A stretch of DNA of 46,702 nucleotides from JAJPJX01 sp964568355 (GTDB taxonomy: Bacteria; Acidobacteriota; Terriglobia; Bryobacterales; Bryobacteraceae): the NCBI GenBank assembly GCA_964568355.1, contig CAZMRK010000473.1, positions 1 through 46,702 on the forward strand, read 5' to 3'. Below the pieces are notes generated by a model. It ran no database searches and was not told where the DNA came from. It saw nothing but the letters and a program-made list of their open reading frames with translations. The position numbers and the translations under genes were made by a program. Below are positions 25,092-33,552 of the stretch, piece after piece; the first letter of the stretch is position 1; every line of letters starts with the position of its first letter.

Positions 25092-26900
25092 TCAGGGCTG
25101 CTTCGCGGTGCCGCCGAGAGCGGCCCCGTCCACGTCGATTCCGTGCTCGGAGAGAATCGAGCCCACCGCCCGATCCAGCGCCGCCCGCGCCTTCCAATAG
25201 CTGCCCTGCGCCGTCGCCTCCGACGATCTCGCCTGCGTCAAATCCCGTTGATATTGAATCACCAGATAGGTAGTGGAGGCTCCGGCTCCGAGCTTTTCCT
25301 TCTCCGCGCTCAGAGTCTGCTCCTGCAGAATACGTTCCTGGCGCGCGGATTCAAAGCTGGCGCGAGCTTCTTCGAGCGCAATCTGCGCATTGTGGATCTC
25401 CAGGCGAACCTGTTTTTCCAACTGCTTCAGGCGGACCACCTGCTGGCTCACCTGGAGCTGATCCCGCGCCACATCGGCTTTCGCTGCACGGTTCAGAATC
25501 GGGATGCTGAACTGCACGCCGACACCATAGTCCGGAAAATTGCGGTGGAATATCTGGGAGAGCGAGTCGCCGTAGCCCCCGGTCAGGAACGCGGCTGGCG
25601 CGGTCACGCCGAACGAGCCGAGCGCGGCGTCATTCACGCTGCCAGCCAGCCCGCTGTTGCGCACGGAAGCCACCAGATCCAGCGCGGGCAGTAAGGCGCT
25701 CCGCGATCCCCTCAAGCTGATCTCCGAGTTTTGCAGTTGGATGCGCGCCTGAGCCAGATCCGGCCGCGCCTGCAACGCCTCTGCTACCAATGCGTCGAGC
25801 GGCCGATTGCTTTGGGAATCGGGAAGGCCGAGCGGCTCGGTCGGTTCGATCAGTACATCCTGGAGCCGGCTCTCATTGGAACGGGTCAGATAGTCTTTGA
25901 GAATTTCGCTTTGCTGGCGTACCAGACTCTGCGCCACCAACAGGTCTCTCTGCCGGCGAGCCACCTCGGCTCGCGCGCGCGTGACATCGATAGAGGCGAG
26001 TACTCCCAGCCGCGCGGATTCTTGCGTGTCGGCGAGCAACTGCTCCGCGGACGTCACTGCCTCTTGCCGTACGCGGACATCCTCGCTCAGGCTCACCAGG
26101 TCCCAGTAGAGACCGATTACCGCAAAGGTGGTGCTGATGATCTGCTGGCGAAAAACCAGGTCGGAAACATGCGCGTTGTTCTTCGCGATGCGGATGTAGC
26201 GCCTGGTGACGGCAGGTCCGAAACCGCGCAACAGCGGCTGACGGAAGCTCAGCCCGAGGGAATACGTGGAATAGGGGCTGTAGCTCAGCAGCGGGCTATT
26301 GGTGCTCTGGTGGAGCGTCTCGAAGCTCAGGCCCAGTGTGCCTCAACTGGAAAGCCCCTTCTCGATGCCGACGCTCGCCGAAGCCGTGTTCGCATTGAGC
26401 GAGCGTAGCGGCCCGAGGAACGCGTTGTTTTGAGGATCGGACTGGTGATCCCACCCCAGGCTACCGGTGATCGTAGGGTCCAGGTTCGGAACTGCCGGGC
26501 CGGTCGAGAGCGGCAGGGACCCGAGCAGCGAGAGATCGATCTGGGCGCCGGAGCCGACCAGCCGGTTGAGCGCGGGCGCGTCTCCGCCTCCCAGGTTAGT
26601 GCCGATCACGACCGGAGCCCCGAGGCTCGCCGGGCCCTCGCGGATTGATAGCGGAATACCGCGAAGAGCCCCGCCGGCCTTGGCGCGCTCCACATCCGTC
26701 TCGGCCAGCCGGCGCGTGTACCGTTGCAGCTCGATATCCAGGTTGTTTTCCAGAGCCAGTGCGATCGCATCCTGCAGCGAGAGCGCAAGCTTCCCGTCGC
26801 GGATCAGATGCCCGGTCCGTTCGCTGTTTTCAAAGCGCGGAGAGCCTGCCTGTGGCCAGGCCGAGGCCGTCGCCAAGAGTAATAGCAATACCCTGTGCAT
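25092..26900 (-). pseudogene. TolC-family outer-membrane efflux protein interrupted by in-frame TGA
   Basis: The frame begins with a signal peptide (MHRVLLLLLATASAWPQAG) and LALSLQDAIALALENNLDIELQRY, the standard TolC-family opening. It runs 185 codons to a TGA at 26343-26345. The same frame then continues (GTLGLSFETLHQS, YSLGLSFRQPLLRGFGP) for about 416 more codons with normal TolC coiled-coil repeats, ending at 25092. Without the stop it would be about 602 codons, normal for the family. A single base change (for example Gly GGA to TGA) would explain it. It follows the adaptor gene in an RND operon, so a complete pump needs this part. Read-through, a sequencing error and true inactivation cannot be told apart here. 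Confidence 0.85.
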
Positions 26901-26924
26901 GGTTCGTCTTCCTGTTCCCGCCGC

Positions 26925-28283
26925 TTATTTCGAGCTGGTGGCCCGCGCGATCTCGACTGCCTGGCCGTCCATCAGCATCTCGCCCGGATTGAGCACTACC
27001 GGCTGGTTCGCCTCCAATCCGGCGATGACCTCGATCTGCGTGCCCAGGTCGCGGCCCACCTGGACCTTGTGGAAGCGGATCCTGCTCTGCGCATCGACCG
27101 CGGCCACGTGTGTACCTTGCGTATTGGCAACCAGCGCGTCGGCTGGAATCAACGTGACCGGACGCGTGCGCGGCAGGGCGAACTTTACTTCCGAGAACAT
27201 CCCGGGCAGTAGCAGCCCTTCCTGGTTGTCCACCTGAACCTCCACCAGCAGGGTTCGGGACGATGCATTCAAGGCGTTGGCCGTCCGCGCTACTTTGCCC
27301 GGGAACGAGAGACCGGGCCGCTCCCGGACGGTCAGTCGCGCTTCCTGGCCCTCTTTCACATCCGGCGCAAACGTCTGGGGGACATTGATCTGTACCCTGA
27401 GGATGCTCGGCTGAGCGATTGCGAACAGCTTCCGCGCGCCGCTGACGCCGCCTGACGAGATCAGGTCGCCCTGTTCTACCAGGCGTTCCGTGATCACTCC
27501 ATCGAACGGGGCCACCACGTGCTCAAAAGCCACCAGTCGCTCCAGTCGCGCCACATCCGCCTCGCTTGCGCGGATCGTGGCTGCGGTAGCGACTGCGGTC
27601 GCGCGGGCTGCCGAAGCCGCCGCCTCCGCGGTGCGGATACCCGCCTTGGCCGCGGCCACATCGGCTTTTCGGGCGGCGAACGCGTAGCGCCGCTCATCAC
27701 CTTCCTGCCGTGGAAGCACGCCCTTTTCGACCAGGCGCATCCAGCGGTCCGAAGTTGCGGAAGCCAGCGCCTCGTTGGCTTCCGCTTGTTCCAAGCGGGC
27801 TCGCGCCTCGACCACAGCCTCCTCGGCGCGCATGGCATTTGCCTCCGCCTGGCGCTGGGCAGCCCGCGACTCTTCCGCGGTCGCTCGCGCCCGGGCGAGC
27901 TCATGATCCAGCTCCGGAGATTCGATTTCAGCCAGCGACTGTCCGGCGCGCACATGGTCGCCGATGTTGGCGGAACGGGACCGTACGTAGCCGGTAGCCC
28001 GTGCATAGATATCCGCCACCACCACTGCCTCGGTATTGCCGGGCAGGACCAGTTCAGCCAGCGGAGGCGCCGGTTTCGAGAGTACAGTGTTGACCACGGG
28101 CTTGGCCGTCGCTGTCTGGAGAGAGAGACTGGCGGCGGAAGCGCGGCGCTGCAGTTTGGCAATGGACACGGCGCCAAGCAGGGAGGCCAGTAACAGGAGT
28201 CCGGCTACCCAGGTGGATGGCCGCTTGGGGCGCCGCTCGAAATCTAGGGCGGTGCGCCGGGAAGTCAAAGTAGCATCGCTCAT
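26925..28283 (-). CDS. RND efflux membrane-fusion (adaptor) protein
   Basis: A 452-residue periplasmic adaptor of the HlyD/AcrA type. An N-terminal anchor (STWVAGLLLLASLLGAV) precedes a lipoyl-like half motif (VVVADIYARATGYVRSRS, IGDHVRAGQSLAEIESPEL) and a long Ala/Glu-rich coiled coil (about 130-255). The second lipoyl half is VVAPFDGVITERLVEQGDLI. The beta-barrel and membrane-proximal domains carry VQINVPQTFAPDV and TLIPADALVANTQGTHV. I chose the ATG at 28283, which overlaps the pump stop in ATGA (28280-28283); a longer frame to 28463 overlaps the pump gene. It links the pump to the TolC-like factor encoded next. Substrate unknown. Confidence 0.92.
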   Translation of the reverse strand: MSDATLTSRRTALDFERRPKRPSTWVAGLLLLASLLGAVSIAKLQRRASAASLSLQTATAKPVVNTVLSKPAPPLAELVLPGNTEAVVVADIYARATGYVRSRSANIGDHVRAGQSLAEIESPELDHELARARATAEESRAAQRQAEANAMRAEEAVVEARARLEQAEANEALASATSDRWMRLVEKGVLPRQEGDERRYAFAARKADVAAAKAGIRTAEAAASAARATAVATAATIRASEADVARLERLVAFEHVVAPFDGVITERLVEQGDLISSGGVSGARKLFAIAQPSILRVQINVPQTFAPDVKEGQEARLTVRERPGLSFPGKVARTANALNASSRTLLVEVQVDNQEGLLLPGMFSEVKFALPRTRPVTLIPADALVANTQGTHVAAVDAQSRIRFHKVQVGRDLGTQIEVIAGLEANQPVVLNPGEMLMDGQAVEIARATSSK

Positions 28284-31200
28284 TCGGATTCTCCAGAGAA
28301 GTTGTTGTTGTTCAAAAAGGTGAACATCACGGGAACAAAGAACAGAGTAGCCAGCGTGGCCAACGTCAGTCCGCCCACCAGGGCCCGTGCCAGGGGAGCA
28401 TTCTGTTCGCCTCCCTCGCCCAGTCCCAGGGCCATGGGCAGCATGCCGATCACCATGGCGCACGCCGTCATGAGGATAGGCCGCAGGCGCGCGGATCCGG
28501 CGCTGATGGCGGCGTCAAACGCGGTATCGCCCGCGTCCAGCCGCTCCTTGGCGAACGTGACCAACAGAATGCTGTTCGCGGTCGCCACCCCAATCGACAT
28601 GATGGCGCCCATCAGGCTGGGAACGTTGAACGTGCTCTGCGTCAGAAATAGCGCCAGGACAATCCCCACAAAAGCTCCCGGCAGCGCCGTGATGATGATG
28701 AATGGATCGCGCCAGCTCTGGAAATTCACCACCATCAGCAGATAAACCAGAACCGCGGCGAAGACCAATCCCAAGCCGAGCCGGGAGAAGGCCTGGTTCA
28801 TGCTCTCCACCTGCCCGCGCACCGAGATTGTGCTGCCGGGCGAAAGTTTCGGCCGGAACTCCTTCACGATCTTGTTGACCTCGGAGGCTACCGAACCCAG
28901 ATCCATGTCCTGCACGCTCGCGTACACATCGAACACCGGCTGCACGTTGGTGTGGCTGGCATTCACAGGGGCCACACCGCGCTCGATATTGGCCAGATTG
29001 CTCAATAGCTGCGGACGCACGCCTTCTCGTCCGGAAAAGACCGGGGTGTTCTGCAAGTCGTTGATCGACTGCAGGTCCCGCTGCGGGGTCTGCGCCGCGA
29101 CCATATAGGTCATGCCCATCTGCGGATCCAGCCAGAAATTCGGCTGGACCTGGCTGCTCGAAGACAGCGACACGAAGACGTTGTTCGAGACATCCTGGTG
29201 GGTCAGCCCGAATTCCGCGGCCCGCGTCCGGTCGACGTTGAGGCGGATGTCCGGGCCATCGATCACCTGGTGCAGGTGGACATCCACCGCTCCGGGTACC
29301 GCGCGGAGCCGGTCCGCCATTTGCCGCGCTACCTGGTAGTTCGCCGGATCATAGCCGCCCACCTGGATGTTGACGGGGGCAGGGAGGCCGAAGTTCAGCA
29401 CTTGCGTAACGATGTCGGCTGGCTGGAAATAAAAAGTGACACCCGGAAAGCGCCTGGGCAGGATCTCCCGAAAACGCCGGATGTAGTCCGAGGATCGCCC
29501 GTGATGCCCCTCCGCCAGGGATACCGAAAGCTCGCCGTCGAACGTCCCGATCATCGAACCGTCCCCGAACGCCAGGTTGAAGCTGTCGGGGGCGCGGCCG
29601 ATATTTTGCAATACCAGTTCGATCTCTTCCGGCGGAATCGCGCGCCGGATCTCCTGCTCCACTCGCGTGAACAGCGCTTGCGTCTCCTCGATGCGCAGTC
29701 CTGCCGGACCGCGCACGTGCATGCGGATCTGGCCGGCATCTACGGAAGGGAAAAAGTCACGGCCTACAAACGGGATCAGAAAGAGTGCGAAGACCACCGC
29801 GCCGCCCATGGTGGCCAGCGCCGCCCGGCGGTGCTCCAGCACCCGTTCGAGGCCTGCCATGTAACGGGCGCGCAGGGCTTCATAAAGCCGGTTGAATCGC
29901 TCGTGGATGCGCGCGAAGGTTCCGTAACCTTGCCCACCGTGCTCCTCGTCCGCAAGCAGGAAATTGACCAGCATCGGCACCAGCGTCCGCGAAAGCAGAT
30001 AAGATGCGGCCATCGCGAACACCACGGCCAGCGCCATGGGAGTAAACAGATATTTTGCCGGTCCGGTCAGAAATAGTACCGAAACGAACACGATGCAAAT
30101 CGTTAGCGTAGAGACAAAGGTCGGCACTGCGATCTGCGCCGCTCCTTCCAGCACTGCCGTTCGCAGGGCCCTGTGCCCCATATGACTGTGGATGTTTTCG
30201 ATCGTTACCGTCGCGTCGTCCACCAGGATGCCGATCGCCAGAGCCAGGCCGCCCAGAGTCATGATGTTGAGCGTGTGTCCCATCGCGTTCAGGATGATGA
30301 TCGAGGAAAGAATCGAGAGGGGGATCGATACGGCAATAATCAGCGTGCTGCGCCAGCTCCCCAGGAACAGCAGAATCATGGTCGCAGTGAGCAGCGCCGC
30401 AATCAGTCCCTCCTTCAGAACGCCTTGGATGGACGCGCGTACGAAAAAGGACTGGTCGAAGAGTTCCTTGATGTCCAGCCCCTTGGGAGCCGCCGCGCGG
30501 CTTGTCGGAAGGATGTGGTTCTTGACCTCGTCCACGATCGCCAGCGTGGAGACCGCGCCGGTCTTCATGATACTGAGCAGCGCTGCCGGCTCTCCATTGG
30601 CGCGCACCACGTTGGTCTGCACCGCGTAGCCATCGTGCACGTTGGCTACGTCGCGCATGTAGATCATCGCGCCGTTAACCATCTTCAACGGCACATCGTT
30701 CAACTCCTGCGCCGATACCGGATTTCCATTCAGACTGACGGTGTAGTCGCGCGTGCCGATCTTCTCCGTGCCGCTCGGCAGCATCAGGTTCTGCGCGTTG
30801 ATCGCATTGGAGATATCGATGGGCGTCAGCCCCCTGGAAAGAAGCTGGTTGGAGTCGATATCCACCATGATTTGGCGCGGCTTACCCCCGTACGGCGCGG
30901 GCAGCAGAGTCCCTGGTACTGTAGATAGTTGTTGGCGCACGCGGAAAATGCCATAGTCGTAAAGCGCGGCTTCCGACAGGGTCTTCGACGAAAGACTCAG
31001 TTGGATGACAGGTACGGTATCGGCGCCAAACCGGAGGATCCACGGCGGGTTGATTCCCGGTGGCATCCGGAACCGGATACCCTGGACAGCAGCCGTTACC
31101 TGTGCCATTGCTGCGTCGATGCGAACGGTCGGATGAAAATAGATCTTCACGACGCTCACCCCGTTCAGCGTTTGCGACTCGATCGACTTCACGTCGTTCA

Positions 31201-31420
31201 CCAACGCCAGTACAAACTCGCTGAACGTGGTAATGCGCTTCTCCATCTCCGGCGTCGGCAATCCCTGATAAGTCCAGATGATGCTAACCACGGGGATATC
31301 GATCACCGGGAAAATATCGGTTGGCATGCTGGCGATCGAAAACACGCCCAACAGCAAGATCAAAATCGCTGCCACCACAAACGTATAGGGTCGGTCCAGC
31401 GCCAGTCTCACGATCCACAT
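28280..31420 (-). CDS. RND-family efflux pump, inner-membrane subunit
   Basis: A 1046-residue proton-driven exporter of the AcrB/HAE1 type. The start MWIVRLALDRPYTFVVAA leads into TM1 and then FPVIDIPVVSIIWTYQG, a standard pore-domain opening. The TM4 region GLALAIGILVDDATVTIENI carries the paired Asp residues of the proton relay (near residue 400). The second half repeats the fold (SWRDPFIIITALPGAF, VGGLTLATLATLFFVPVMF). Twelve spans and two large periplasmic loops fit. The ATG at 31420 has AGGAG 8 bases upstream. It is first in the operon pump-adaptor-TolC and divergent from an ArsR-type regulator. Drug-type rather than heavy-metal-type is favoured because no metal-specific residues stand out. 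Confidence 0.94.
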   Translation of the reverse strand: MWIVRLALDRPYTFVVAAILILLLGVFSIASMPTDIFPVIDIPVVSIIWTYQGLPTPEMEKRITTFSEFVLALVNDVKSIESQTLNGVSVVKIYFHPTVRIDAAMAQVTAAVQGIRFRMPPGINPPWILRFGADTVPVIQLSLSSKTLSEAALYDYGIFRVRQQLSTVPGTLLPAPYGGKPRQIMVDIDSNQLLSRGLTPIDISNAINAQNLMLPSGTEKIGTRDYTVSLNGNPVSAQELNDVPLKMVNGAMIYMRDVANVHDGYAVQTNVVRANGEPAALLSIMKTGAVSTLAIVDEVKNHILPTSRAAAPKGLDIKELFDQSFFVRASIQGVLKEGLIAALLTATMILLFLGSWRSTLIIAVSIPLSILSSIIILNAMGHTLNIMTLGGLALAIGILVDDATVTIENIHSHMGHRALRTAVLEGAAQIAVPTFVSTLTICIVFVSVLFLTGPAKYLFTPMALAVVFAMAASYLLSRTLVPMLVNFLLADEEHGGQGYGTFARIHERFNRLYEALRARYMAGLERVLEHRRAALATMGGAVVFALFLIPFVGRDFFPSVDAGQIRMHVRGPAGLRIEETQALFTRVEQEIRRAIPPEEIELVLQNIGRAPDSFNLAFGDGSMIGTFDGELSVSLAEGHHGRSSDYIRRFREILPRRFPGVTFYFQPADIVTQVLNFGLPAPVNIQVGGYDPANYQVARQMADRLRAVPGAVDVHLHQVIDGPDIRLNVDRTRAAEFGLTHQDVSNNVFVSLSSSSQVQPNFWLDPQMGMTYMVAAQTPQRDLQSINDLQNTPVFSGREGVRPQLLSNLANIERGVAPVNASHTNVQPVFDVYASVQDMDLGSVASEVNKIVKEFRPKLSPGSTISVRGQVESMNQAFSRLGLGLVFAAVLVYLLMVVNFQSWRDPFIIITALPGAFVGIVLALFLTQSTFNVPSLMGAIMSIGVATANSILLVTFAKERLDAGDTAFDAAISAGSARLRPILMTACAMVIGMLPMALGLGEGGEQNAPLARALVGGLTLATLATLFFVPVMFTFLNNNNFSGESE

Positions 31421-31551
31421 CGTTGGTCTCCTGGTGCACACCGCGCCGGAAGGCCGGACGGTGTCTTCTCAACAGATGTTCGATTGTTCTCGAATGATTC
31501 AACCAGGATGGCTTTCTTGGCATCTCATCGGTATAGGAGGATGGTCGGGCG
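31421..31551. promoter_or_regulatory. Divergent promoter/operator region of the efflux operon and arsR-type gene
   Basis: A gap of 131 bases between divergent starts. It contains the inverted repeat TTCGA (31479-31483), six bases, TCGAA (31490-31494), a candidate operator for the neighbouring ArsR-type repressor. GGAGG at 31536-31540 is the likely ribosome binding site of that gene. No clear -35/-10 pair was found by eye. Confidence 0.45.
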
Positions 31552-31869
31552 ATGAGGGCTGCAAAACAGCCGTCGCGAGATCAGATTCAATTAGGCGAGG
31601 TACTCTATGCGCTAAGTGATCCGGTGCGCATTGAGATCGTCCTGAGCATTGCGGGAGCCGGCGAACAACCCTGCAATCAGTGTGGAATCGAAATGCCGAA
31701 ATCCAGTCTTTCGCATCATTTCAAAGTACTTCGCGAAGCCGGCATCCTCTCGACACGCATCGAGGGCACACGCCATATCAATTCTGTGCGGACGGCGGAT
31801 TTGAACGCCCGCTTTCCCGGGCTGTTGAGTGCCATACTGAAAGCAGCCCAGACTCCGAACCACGATTGA
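31552..31869 (+). CDS. ArsR-family winged-helix regulator
   Basis: A 105-residue DNA-binding regulator. LGEVLYALSDPVRIEIVLSI is the ArsR N-terminal helix pair. MPKSSLSHHFKVLREAGIL is the recognition helix, and TRIEGTRHINSVR is the wing. Two Cys residues lie close together before the recognition helix (PCNQCGIEM, at 41 and 44), where some family members sense metals or oxidants. This is not enough to claim sensing. The C-terminus (LNARFPGLLSAIL) is typical of a subgroup next to transporters. It is divergent from the RND operon and probably represses it and itself (inference). Confidence 0.88.
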   Translation: MRAAKQPSRDQIQLGEVLYALSDPVRIEIVLSIAGAGEQPCNQCGIEMPKSSLSHHFKVLREAGILSTRIEGTRHINSVRTADLNARFPGLLSAILKAAQTPNHD

Positions 31870-31879
31870 ACCAGCCCGT

Positions 31880-31895
31880 CTGCTCCGGGGGGCAG
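31880..31895 (+). terminator. Possible weak terminator after the arsR-type gene
   Basis: CTGCTC and GGGCAG-type arms can form a 6-base-pair hairpin with one G-U pair, followed by TATTTCG. It lies 10 bases after the stop and before the kinase gene. The T-run is short, so termination would be weak. Confidence 0.3.
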
Positions 31896-31935
31896 TATTT
31901 CGTAAGATAAGGGACTGTAGGGGATCAAGAAATTG

Positions 31936-33540
31936 ATGCGAAAGGTTGTCTGTGCGGCTACACCATTTCAAACGCAAGCCGCCCGCCCGTCATCCTTACC
32001 GCCCGAGGTTGTGGAGAGCGCGGTACTGCGGTTGCGGTGGGTCTGCGTAATTTGCGCCTGTATCACCATACTCTCGGTCGTCCTGCAGCGCTACCTGCAG
32101 CCGGAGATTGCGGTACTGATGCGCAATCCGGTGATTCCTCTTACTTGGCTGGGGGTGGTTCTGATAGCGCTCGGAATCGGAGCCTTGCAGCAGTTTCGTT
32201 TACTCGCGCCGGCTACGATTCTGAATCTCGGCCTGGTCTTCGAGGTGATGGTCTCGTTTGCCATGAGCTTTGCGGAGACCTCGCTGCAACTGGTTCCCGA
32301 CGGCTTGGTTCTGGGTGTTCCGAAGGTATCGGTGTGGATTGCCGTGGTCGGCCTGCTGATTCCCAACCGTCCGCGCATCAAGCTGATTACCGCGTTGATC
32401 TCGGCCTCCTCCTGGCCGATCTGCTATTTCCTGAACCTGCATCTGCACGGCTTCGAGCCGCTGGCGGTGAATCGTCTGGTGGCCTGGATTTACGTCCCCT
32501 ATGTGATGGCTTTCGCCACCTATGCCCTATCCTGGCGAGTCAGTTTCATGGAGCGCGCGGCGCAGAGGGCCCAGGATCTGGGATCCTACGAACTGGTCTC
32601 TCTGATTGGTTCGGGCGGAATGGGCGAGGTTTGGTTGGCACGGCACCGCATGCTGGCCAGGGATGCGGCTATCAAGTTGATTCGCCCCGACCTGATCACG
32701 GGCCAGTCCGGACACCAGCTCGAGATCACGCGCAAGCGCTTTGAACGGGAAGCGCGGGCCATCGCGTCATTGCAGAGCCCGCACACCGTCTACTTGTTCG
32801 ATTTCGGCGTCTCCCAGGAAGGGACGTTTTATTACGTAATGGAGCTTCTGGACGGCATCAGCCTGGAGTTGCTGGTGGAGAAGTTTGGGCCGCAGCCGGC
32901 ATCGCGCGTGGTGCATATCTTGCGGCAGGTGTGCGAGTCCCTGGAAGAAGCGCACCGTCATGGATTGATTCACCGCGATGTCAAGCCTAGCAATATTTTT
33001 ATATGCACACTGGGAATCGAACGCGACTTTGCCAAGGTGCTCGATTTTGGGCTGGTGAAGAACGTTTCGCCGAAAGAGTCCATGCGGCTGACTATTGATG
33101 GCACCTCTGCCGGTACTCCTGCCTATATGGCGCCGGAAGTGGCGATGGGCGAGCCGAACATCGACGGACGCGTGGATCTCTACGGGCTCGGGTGTGTCGC
33201 CTATTTTCTACTTACCGGCGTACCCGTCTTCGATGAAAAGACGCCCACCGCCGCTGCGCTGGCACATGTGCAGAAGCCGCCGACGCCGCCATCGCAGCGA
33301 ACCGAACTGCCGGTGCCGCCGGAGTTGGAGCAGATCATCCTGCAGTGCCTGGCCAAGAAGCCGGACGACCGGCCGCACTCGGCCCAGGAACTCGGCCGTA
33401 TGTTGACACGATGCGCAGGCGTGGCCGGGTGGGATCAGGAGACCGCAGCGCGGTGGTGGGAGACCTACTTGCCCTCATCCTCCTCCTATCGGGTGGTCCG
33501 TCAGCCGCAAGCTCCGGCGCAACTGATGATACGAGGCTGA
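31936..33540 (+). CDS. Membrane-anchored Ser/Thr protein kinase (spans first, kinase last)
   Basis: A 534-residue kinase. Residues about 30-195 hold about six hydrophobic segments (VCVICACITILSVVL, LTWLGVVLIALGIGAL, VWIAVVGLLIP and others). The kinase domain runs from about 216 to 490. The Gly loop is LIGSGGMGEVWLAR, the ATP Lys is K247 (DAAIKLI), the catalytic loop is HRDVKPSN (346-353), the DFG is at 370-372 and the activation end is GTPAYMAPEV. All catalytic residues are present. The usual bacterial order is kinase first, then one span and sensor domains; here the membrane domain is N-terminal. A TTG at 31933 is an alternative start. The nucleotide-carrier-like gene starts 12 bases downstream. 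Confidence 0.93.
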   Translation: MRKVVCAATPFQTQAARPSSLPPEVVESAVLRLRWVCVICACITILSVVLQRYLQPEIAVLMRNPVIPLTWLGVVLIALGIGALQQFRLLAPATILNLGLVFEVMVSFAMSFAETSLQLVPDGLVLGVPKVSVWIAVVGLLIPNRPRIKLITALISASSWPICYFLNLHLHGFEPLAVNRLVAWIYVPYVMAFATYALSWRVSFMERAAQRAQDLGSYELVSLIGSGGMGEVWLARHRMLARDAAIKLIRPDLITGQSGHQLEITRKRFEREARAIASLQSPHTVYLFDFGVSQEGTFYYVMELLDGISLELLVEKFGPQPASRVVHILRQVCESLEEAHRHGLIHRDVKPSNIFICTLGIERDFAKVLDFGLVKNVSPKESMRLTIDGTSAGTPAYMAPEVAMGEPNIDGRVDLYGLGCVAYFLLTGVPVFDEKTPTAAALAHVQKPPTPPSQRTELPVPPELEQIILQCLAKKPDDRPHSAQELGRMLTRCAGVAGWDQETAARWWETYLPSSSSYRVVRQPQAPAQLMIRG

Positions 33541-33552
33541 CCGGGAGCGGCA

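Noticed and set aside
26343..26345. TGA as a recoded sense codon
   Set aside because: Many genes in the window end in TGA, and no selenocysteine-type hairpin or conserved Cys/Sec context is apparent.
31541..31555. Five-codon leader frame (ATG to TGA) overlapping the arsR-type start
   Set aside because: Its ATG directly abuts the ribosome binding site, so efficient initiation is unlikely; probably chance.
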